NCBI RefSeq assembly: GCF_000238795.1
Contig: NZ_AFNK01000031.1
Location: 1-64,000, forward strand
DNA: 64,000 nucleotides
Direction: 5' to 3'
Origin: Haemophilus sputorum CCUG 13788
Lineage (GTDB): Bacteria; Pseudomonadota; Gammaproteobacteria; Enterobacterales; Pasteurellaceae
Part shown: piece by piece, positions 58,588 through 64,000 of the stretch
Position numbering within the stretch: position 1 is the first letter of the stretch
Layout: the number at the start of each line of letters is the position of its first letter
The notes under the pieces: model-generated
The model's database searches: none
The model's input: only the letters and a program-made list of their open reading frames with translations
Told to the model about the DNA's origin: nothing
Made by a program: the position numbers and the translations under genes

Positions 58588-59400
58588 ATGAAAGAAGAAA
58601 AAAATAGTGGAAACCAAAGCCTAATTCGCGGATTAAGATTGATTGATTTATTAAGTCATTATCCAAACGGCTGTCCATTAGCAAAATTAGCCGAATTATC
58701 TGGATTAAATAAAAGTACTGTGCACCGACTATTACAAGGTTTACAACAGGAAGGATTTATTCAAGCCGCAACGACTGCTGGCAGTTATCGACTTACCACA
58801 AAATGTTTAGCTATTGGGCATAAAATGTTTTCCTCTATGAATATTATCCATCTTGCTTCACCTTATTTAGAGAGCCTGAACCTCAAAATTGGCGAAACTG
58901 TGAATCTTTCAATGCGAGAAAACGATCATGCCATTATGATTTATAAACTTGAGCCAACGACTGGTATGTTGCGCACTCGTGCTTATATCGGGCAACGACT
59001 CAGCCTCTATTGTTCTGGTATGGGTAAGCTTTATTTAGCCTTCGATAAAAAAGCAAGTACTTATTTAATGCATTATTGGGTTAACCACCAAGCAAATATT
59101 CAACAGCTTACTTGCCATACTATTACTGATATCAACTTAATGAGAAAAGAGTTAGATGAGATTCGTGCACAAGGTTTTGCATTGGATAAAGAAGAAAATG
59201 AACTTGGTGTTACCTGCATTGCTTATCCGATTTTCAATTTTAAAAATGAGGTGGATTACGCATTATCGGTATCGATGTCCGTTTCGCGTCTTGCTCAAAT
59301 CGGAACAGATTTCTTACACGAAGCCGTAAAAGAAACGGCGATAGCGATCTCCCAAGCTCTCGGTTGGCAAAATGATTTGCAAAAAAATCCGGAAATTTAA
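58588..59400 (+). CDS. yiaJ: IclR-family transcriptional regulator of the yia cluster
   Basis: A 270-residue regulator with an N-terminal winged helix (LAKLAELSGLNKSTVHRLLQ, about 32-51) and a C-terminal IclR effector domain (YIGQRLSLYCSGMGKLYLAF, ELGVTCIAYPIF). It is divergent from yiaK, the usual position of YiaJ, which represses yiaK-S in E. coli. CAGGAGA precedes the ATG. Confidence 0.9.
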   Translation: MKEEKNSGNQSLIRGLRLIDLLSHYPNGCPLAKLAELSGLNKSTVHRLLQGLQQEGFIQAATTAGSYRLTTKCLAIGHKMFSSMNIIHLASPYLESLNLKIGETVNLSMRENDHAIMIYKLEPTTGMLRTRAYIGQRLSLYCSGMGKLYLAFDKKASTYLMHYWVNHQANIQQLTCHTITDINLMRKELDEIRAQGFALDKEENELGVTCIAYPIFNFKNEVDYALSVSMSVSRLAQIGTDFLHEAVKETAIAISQALGWQNDLQKNPEI

Positions 59401-59418
59401 CCGCTTGTCAGCCTTAAA

Positions 59419-59452
59419 AAGCGTGAGTTTTAAAAATGCACGCTTATTTTTT
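59419..59452 (+). terminator. Terminator after yiaJ
   Basis: AAGCGTG and CACGCTT pair around a 13-base loop, followed by ATTTTTT. Confidence 0.7.
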
Positions 59453-59586
59453 ACATAAAAATATGAATTAACAGTTTACACTTTTAATTATTAGTAATAG
59501 AATACGCTCAACTTTAGCAAGTTAGGCAAATTAAACTTTGCCTGTTATTCAATTTTTCTCCATCCCTGATTACTAGGAGCAATACG

Positions 59587-59934
59587 ATGAACATGAAAAC
59601 TGTTGTTTTAGCCTCACTTTTGGCTTTCACTTTAACCGGATGTAGTGCATTAAACAGTGCAACTGTTTCTGAAGAAAAACTTAAAGAAAAAGCGGCATTT
59701 GCACTGAATACTGATGCCAGCGCAGTAAAAATCAGCAACCGCTCAAACGAAGGCGTACAAATTAACTTTACTGCAACTGTTGGCAAACGCTCACACCAAT
59801 GTTATGTCACCAATGCATTAACTTTCTTTGGCCCAGCAACTTCTGGGGCAGTGTGTAACGGCGGTAGCGGTGGTACAGCTAAATCTACCGGTTCTTGTAA
59901 TGATTTATTACGCGCAGCAGGACAATGCTCATAA
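59587..59934 (+). CDS. Small lipoprotein, function unknown
   Basis: A 115-residue protein with a lipoprotein signal (MNMKTVVLASLLAFTLTGC, lipobox LTGC). The mature part has four further Cys (HQCYVTNALTFFGPATSG, AVCNGG, GSCNDLLRAAGQCS) that could form two disulfides. TAGGAG lies 8 bases before the ATG. No family recognised. First of a run of small exported proteins to the right edge. Confidence 0.8.
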   Translation: MNMKTVVLASLLAFTLTGCSALNSATVSEEKLKEKAAFALNTDASAVKISNRSNEGVQINFTATVGKRSHQCYVTNALTFFGPATSGAVCNGGSGGTAKSTGSCNDLLRAAGQCS

Positions 59935-59996
59935 CTTGAGCCCCGAAAAAGACGCCAAGGATGGCATCTTCCTCTTTATCACTTGAGGTGTTCCAA

Positions 59997-60395
59997 ATGA
60001 AAGGCCTACTCTTTTTAATACATTTCGCCATGTTGTTATTTAGTGCTTATTTCTGGTTCAACTTTGGCGTACATTGGGTGCAAGTTATTGGTTATAATTT
60101 AGCATTCAATGATCCTGTGGCTAATAGTCTAAATCATTCTATTAATATCTATTTTAGACTTATTGCCATTACCAGTTTCAGTTATCTCTTTTTTGCTATC
60201 TTTCAACGTTTTTATCGTCGCTTTGCGCTGTTGCTATGGATAGCGAAAGCTGGGGTATTCGGGAAATATTTATTTGATTTGAATGCGCTACAAGGCACCA
60301 ATTATGATGGCATATTCCAAACCTCATCGGTTTATATTTATTTTTTATGCCCATTATTGTTAAGTTTGTTATCCTACCTTTATTGTAAGAAATAA
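59997..60395 (+). CDS. Small polytopic membrane protein, function unknown
   Basis: Start at 59997 (GAGG 8 bases upstream, MKGLLFLIHFAMLLFSAYFW); the open frame extends 12 codons further without a ribosome site. The 132-residue product is nearly all hydrophobic with about four helices (FRLIAITSFSYLFFAIFQRF, VYIYFLCPLLLSLLSYLYC). No family recognised. It lies 62 bases after the preceding lipoprotein gene. Confidence 0.7.
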   Translation: MKGLLFLIHFAMLLFSAYFWFNFGVHWVQVIGYNLAFNDPVANSLNHSINIYFRLIAITSFSYLFFAIFQRFYRRFALLLWIAKAGVFGKYLFDLNALQGTNYDGIFQTSSVYIYFLCPLLLSLLSYLYCKK

Positions 60396-60491
60396 AACAA
60401 GTAAACTCATAACCTAGCAATTCAAAAGGGCTTACAAGCGGTTAAATTTTGTAGGAATTTACCAATTCCGCCACTCAACAAGGAATTCAAC

Positions 60492-60932
60492 ATGAAAAAA
60501 TTATTTGTATTCACTTTATGTACTTTCTCTGTTTCTAGCTTTGCCTTAACCCCGCAAATAGAAACCGCATCAAACTCAGACTCTTTCATCAGTTTCCGCA
60601 CGGCTAATGACGCTATTTATTGCTCTGGCGACCTTCCTGGTCTAAACCCCCAAGTTGAATGTGTTACTAAAATTAAAGGAAAACCGATTTTACCGCGTCC
60701 GAAAGATTGTGAATTCGAATGGGGCGAGCTATTTTCTGTTGGCGCAACAGGAAAGGCTTCACTTGTTTGTGCAAGTGATACCCCTGCTGTACCAGACTCA
60801 CAAATTTTGAAAGATGGTGAAACAATTAAAGGCAAAGGCTGGCAATGCACTGCTTCGGGCAATTCATTAACTTGTTCAAACCAAGAAAAACACGGTTTTA
60901 AAATTAGCCAAGCAAAACAAAAATTATTTTAG
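60492..60932 (+). CDS. Exported protein, DUF6636-like
   Basis: A 146-residue protein with a signal peptide (MKKLFVFTLCTFSVSSFA). The mature part shows an IYCSGD start, then PRPKDCEFEWGELFSVGATG, SLVCASDTPAVP, GKGWQCTASGNSLTCSNQEK and HGFKISQAKQKLF. This pattern of Cys, WG and final F-x-L/I-S resembles DUF6636 proteins; the match is from memory. Six Cys suggest disulfides. CAAGGAA precedes the ATG. Function unknown. Confidence 0.75.
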   Translation: MKKLFVFTLCTFSVSSFALTPQIETASNSDSFISFRTANDAIYCSGDLPGLNPQVECVTKIKGKPILPRPKDCEFEWGELFSVGATGKASLVCASDTPAVPDSQILKDGETIKGKGWQCTASGNSLTCSNQEKHGFKISQAKQKLF

Positions 60933-61023
60933 TTCGTAGCGTATTTGAAAAATACACAATACGGTAATTGCCTTACCACAAGAGCGGTCAAATTTTTCTT
61001 ACTTTTTACAAGGAAAACCAATC

Positions 61024-62028
61024 ATGAAAAAGTCTCTTCTCTTAACGATTCTTTGTCTTCCATTTATAGCTCAAGCCAACGACAGTACGGGAACGGTCTC
61101 TACTGGTGGTGTGGAATATATTAAAAATGAGCATATTGCGATGCAAAAAGAAAACCTATTTATCAGCCAAGATAAAATTAAGGTGAAATATGAATATCGC
61201 AATCTGACCGATAAAGACATTACTGAAACGGTGCTATTCCCATTACCGGAAGTGATGCTCCACGATTACGGTGATTTTGCTGACACCCAAAGTTTAATCA
61301 ATTCTTTTAAGATTTATGCAAATGGCAAAGAAATCAAACCGACGACTCATGTACGCGCATTCTTTTACGAAACCAAAAATGAAGATGATCCAGAGAAAAG
61401 AGAATTTGTTTCACATGATGTCACGGACATTCTTCGTGCCTGTGGTTTAACTGAAGAAGAGTTAATGGAGCCTTGGTTACGTAAATCAGATTCTGCAGAT
61501 AAGAAAATCTTGAAATGTCAGGATCCACGTCTTGCTAAATATTCATACAAATCTGAAGATGGCGAAGATGTCGATATGGTAGCCTTTTGGGGTGGACAAA
61601 TTATTTATAGCTGGCAACAAACCTTTAAAGCCAATTCGATTACTCAAATTCAGCATGAATATACCCCTCTAGTCGGGGGAGGGGTGGGGCTTCCTGAACT
61701 CCTCAATTATAAAAAATTTGCCGATACTTTTTGTATTGATCCATCATTTAAAAAATCAGTAAAAGCAAAATCGCAAGGAATATATTATCACGAATTAGGT
61801 TATATTCTTAAAACTGGGGCAAACTGGGCTAAACCTATTGCGGATTTTACGCTTACCATTGAAAGACCAAAAACACAGATCGTTTCTTTCTGCTGGAAAG
61901 GTAAAGGTGAGGTGAAAAAAGTACTGCAAAACGATAAAGTTGTGCAATATCAAGTAAAAGAAAAAGACTTCTTACCACAACATGATTTAGATGTGCTATA
62001 TGGTATAGATGCAAGGTTTGTTGAATAG
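61024..62028 (+). CDS. Exported DUF4424-like protein
   Basis: A 334-residue protein with a signal peptide ending near QANDS. SQDKIKVKYEYRNLTDKDIT, VLFPLPEV, and WQQTFKANSITQIQHEYTPL match the pattern of DUF4424: a beta-sandwich with alternating N-terminal signature (GGVEYIKNEHIAMQKENLFI). Several Cys are present. Role unknown. A 36-base segment ending at its ribosome site is repeated before the gene at 62762. Confidence 0.78.
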   Translation: MKKSLLLTILCLPFIAQANDSTGTVSTGGVEYIKNEHIAMQKENLFISQDKIKVKYEYRNLTDKDITETVLFPLPEVMLHDYGDFADTQSLINSFKIYANGKEIKPTTHVRAFFYETKNEDDPEKREFVSHDVTDILRACGLTEEELMEPWLRKSDSADKKILKCQDPRLAKYSYKSEDGEDVDMVAFWGGQIIYSWQQTFKANSITQIQHEYTPLVGGGVGLPELLNYKKFADTFCIDPSFKKSVKAKSQGIYYHELGYILKTGANWAKPIADFTLTIERPKTQIVSFCWKGKGEVKKVLQNDKVVQYQVKEKDFLPQHDLDVLYGIDARFVE

Positions 62029-62104
62029 AAACTTATTACTAAGCGATATGCTTTTACCATAAAGAGAAGACAAACCTCACAGGATTTTTCACAAGGAATC
62101 AAAA

Positions 62105-62662
62105 ATGAAAAAATATTGGTTAATCCTATTAATGATGTTTGCTGGCAATACCTATGCCAATCCCACTTATGATGTAACCAGAGGGGCATTACAGAATGAT
62201 CCTTCATTATGCAGCTATGGTTATAATCCAAATTGCTCATCTCAAGGAGGATATTCTAGTGGTTATTCGAATGTGCCAGTAGCACCACCACGTTCTGACT
62301 ACTATGCAGCGATAGCTATCAATAAAGCCACTGGAGGTTGGGGATGGTCAACAGGTCAATTAGGCGCTAATGATGCTTCGCTGGATGCCATAATGAATTG
62401 TGAAGAAGCAGGACAAGGAAAATGCGAAGTGGTTGCGACGCAATTAAGTGGCTGTCTTGCTATGGCATCGTCAAAAGATAAAAAAGGGAATTGGACTTAC
62501 TTCTTCTCTCATAGTGGCATCTGTGGTTCAGTTGAACAGGAAGCATTATCACATTGCAAAGCCAGCAAAGCTAAAAACTGCCAAATTGAAATTCGTCAAT
62601 TAGACGCACATTATAAATACGTTATTGATAAACTCTTATGGGGAAAATTCTCACAAGACTAG
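62105..62662 (+). CDS. Exported DUF4189-like protein, copy A
   Basis: A 185-residue protein with a signal peptide (MKKYWLILLMMFAGNTYA), a Gly/Tyr/Pro linker (GGYSSGYSNVPVAPPRS) and a Cys-rich C-terminal domain (YYAAIAINKATGGWGWSTG, GCLAMASSKDKKGNW, HCKASKAKNCQIEIRQLDA). The aromatic start, the six regularly spaced Cys and paired Ala-rich helices fit DUF4189. It is a close paralogue of the next gene. CAAGGAA precedes the ATG. Confidence 0.8.
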   Translation: MKKYWLILLMMFAGNTYANPTYDVTRGALQNDPSLCSYGYNPNCSSQGGYSSGYSNVPVAPPRSDYYAAIAINKATGGWGWSTGQLGANDASLDAIMNCEEAGQGKCEVVATQLSGCLAMASSKDKKGNWTYFFSHSGICGSVEQEALSHCKASKAKNCQIEIRQLDAHYKYVIDKLLWGKFSQD

Positions 62663-62761
62663 CATAAATACTTGTGCATGAATTTTAAAAAGCTTCGCAC
62701 CACCTTAATCTTCTTGATGCAAGAGCGGTCAAATTTCTCTCACTTTTTACAAGGAATAAAA

Positions 62762-63292
62762 ATGAAAAAATATTGGTTAATTCTATTCATGATGCTTGCT
62801 TGCAGCCCTTATGCGAATAGCTGTGGTGGGCAATTTGATCCAGCAACTGGAACGTGTCGAATTATTGGTCCTGATGGAAGAATGATTATCTATAATTCAG
62901 CCCCTCCACAAGGGGGATATTCAAATGCGCAAGTAGGACCACCAGTCGGTTCTGACTACTATGCTGCCATTGCCATCAATAAAGCCACTGGAGATTGGGG
63001 ATGGTCAACTGGCTTTTTAGGCGAATCTGTGGCGATTATGGATGCAAGAATGCACTGTGAAAAAGCAGAACGAGGAGAATGCGAAGGAGCGGCAACACAA
63101 TTAAATGGCTGTCTTGCTATGGCATCTTCAAAAGATAAAAACGGGAATTGGACTTACTTCTTCTCTCGTTCTGGCATCTGTGGCACAGTTGAACAGGAAG
63201 CGTTATTAAATTGCCAAGCCAGCAAAGCTAAAAACTGCCAAATTGAAATTCGTCAATTAGACGCGCAATATAAATACTATATGTATCAATAA
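62762..63292 (+). CDS. Exported DUF4189-like protein, copy B
   Basis: Start at ATG 62762 after CAAGGAA, giving the same signal sequence as copy A (MKKYWLILFMMLACSPYA). A longer frame from 62672 has no signal peptide at its start and is unlikely. The 176-residue protein differs from copy A mainly between the signal and the domain (SCGGQFDPATGTCRIIG here), while the domain is nearly identical (SDYYAAIAINKATGDWGWST, KAKNCQIEIRQLDA). This indicates a recent duplication with a diverging or swapped linker. A hairpin at 63308-63332 follows. Confidence 0.8.
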   Translation: MKKYWLILFMMLACSPYANSCGGQFDPATGTCRIIGPDGRMIIYNSAPPQGGYSNAQVGPPVGSDYYAAIAINKATGDWGWSTGFLGESVAIMDARMHCEKAERGECEGAATQLNGCLAMASSKDKNGNWTYFFSRSGICGTVEQEALLNCQASKAKNCQIEIRQLDAQYKYYMYQ

Positions 63293-63307
63293 ACGCTTAA
63301 AATCAAT

Positions 63308-63332
63308 CTAGGGCGTATCAAATACGCCCTAG
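63308..63332. terminator. Hairpin after DUF4189 copy B
   Basis: CTAGGGCGTAT and ATACGCCCTAG pair perfectly around CAA. There is no T-run, so it may be a processing or weak termination site just before the next ribosome site. Confidence 0.45.
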
Positions 63333-63345
63333 CAAAAGGATTATT

Positions 63346-63780
63346 ATGAAAAGATTACTTACATTAGCTTTATGTGCTTTATCCGTTTCAGTTTCTGCGA
63401 AAACACCTTCAATCGAAGATCAAATGTCGTATCCACCACGACCGCCACTTCTAGATTTTCCTAATTGGTGGAGTGTAATTGCTTATAATCCACAAAATGG
63501 TGCTTTTGGTTATGGCGAGGGAGGTATGATAAAGGCTGCTCAAAATAAAGCACTAAAAGATTGCGAGCTTGCTTCAAATGATGCAAATAAACAATATTGT
63601 CAAATTGTCACAGAAGCTAATCATGCTTGTGTCGCATTGGCAACGGGAGACTCCCCTGAAAAATATGCCGCAGTTCGCAATTTCAGAATGAAGCGAGAAG
63701 AAGCTGAACAAGAAGCCTTGGCTGCCTGTAAAACGAATTCAGCGAATTGCACAATCACTTTCTCTGCTTGCGAAAAATAA
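63346..63780 (+). CDS. Exported DUF4189-like protein, divergent copy C
   Basis: A 144-residue protein with a signal peptide (MKRLLTLALCALSVSVSA). PNWWSVIAYNPQNGAFGYGE followed by CELASNDANKQYCQIVTEAN, HACVALATGDS and CKTNSANCTITFSAC has the same Cys and aromatic layout as the two preceding copies at lower similarity. AAAGGA precedes the ATG. Function unknown. Confidence 0.75.
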   Translation: MKRLLTLALCALSVSVSAKTPSIEDQMSYPPRPPLLDFPNWWSVIAYNPQNGAFGYGEGGMIKAAQNKALKDCELASNDANKQYCQIVTEANHACVALATGDSPEKYAAVRNFRMKREEAEQEALAACKTNSANCTITFSACEK

Positions 63781-63800
63781 TCTTAAAAAAGGAACGCTCT

Positions 63801-64000
63801 ATGAAAAAAATCTTACTTTGCCTATGTCTCTTTTCTTCTGCCGCTTATGCTAACCAATGTGAAATCATTGATAGCGAATTAGCAGCAAGTTATTCAGAGA
63901 TGGAAACCTACGGCAACTATAACGAAAAGAATGAAGAAAAATACCAGTCTTCAGAAAAACGTTTTAAAGACGCACTAGCCAAAATTGAAAAATTAGAAGG
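63801..64000 (+). CDS. Exported protein, 5' part (continues beyond window)
   Basis: The first 66 codons of a protein with a signal peptide (MKKILLCLCLFSSAAYANQC) and a hydrophilic helical continuation rich in Glu, Lys and Tyr (SELAASYSEMETYGNY, KRFKDALAKIEKLEG). It has no stop in the window. AAAGGA precedes the ATG. It could be an LprI-like (DUF1311) protein by size and composition, but the visible part does not decide this. Confidence 0.7.
   Translation, partial: MKKILLCLCLFSSAAYANQCEIIDSELAASYSEMETYGNYNEKNEEKYQSSEKRFKDALAKIEKLE

Noticed and set aside
62672-62761. N-terminal extension of DUF4189 copy B
   Set aside because: It covers the duplicated leader segment and hides the signal peptide; the ATG at 62762 has CAAGGAA and matches the paralogue start.

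Overview
The window comes from a Pasteurellaceae genome, most likely a Haemophilus. The evidence is a Hap-type autotransporter, OapA, ComE1, OpsX/WaaC and a lyx/yia TRAP cluster, together with gene blocks (rpmBG-radC-coaBC-dut-slmA-yheU-crp and rpsL-rpsG-fusA-tuf) in the order I remember from H. influenzae. Short uptake-like words are scattered through it. The CAAGCGGT form is clearly commoner than the classical H. influenzae AAGTGCGGT form, so I do not name a species.

Layout. 1-3163: 5' part of a hap-like serine-protease autotransporter with a 39-bp repeat tract, running off the left edge. 3.5-8.2 kb: rpmG, rpmB, radC (minus) and coaBC, dut, slmA, yheU, crp (plus), with a competence-type CRP-S site between radC and coaBC. 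8.4-12.9 kb: str operon. 13-18.6 kb: LPS core heptosyltransferases waaC and waaF, small lipoproteins and oapA. 18.8-19.2 kb: comE1 behind a second CRP-S site. 19.5-22.9 kb: a CydDC-type heterodimeric ABC exporter. 23-25.5 kb: ccmE-ccmF. 26-28 kb: arcB-arcC. 28-31 kb: panF, yhdT, metJ with its operator, and mlaA. 31-36 kb: map, a sucrose-type PTS permease, thiQ-thiP. 36-38.6 kb: ptsHI-crr. 38.8-40.1 kb: srmB.

40.1-46.2 kb is an accessory island. It holds two insertion-sequence remnants and then a complete four-gene QatABCD anti-phage operon (KAP ATPase, QatB, QueC-like QatC, TatD-like QatD) on the minus strand. No uptake words were seen inside the operon, and its upstream flank is very AT-rich. 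This is the clearest specialised system in the window, but the system type has already been described.

46.2-52.5 kb is housekeeping: pdxH, ilvA, slyD, menA, trmO, a SIMPL-domain protein and aqpZ. 52.6-59.4 kb is the yiaKLMNO-lyx carbohydrate cluster with its divergent IclR regulator and two good CRP sites. 59.6-64 kb is a run of small exported, mostly cysteine-containing proteins of unknown function (DUF4189-, DUF4424- and DUF6636-like). It contains recent tandem paralogues and a duplicated upstream segment, and it continues past the right edge. It is the least understood part of the window.
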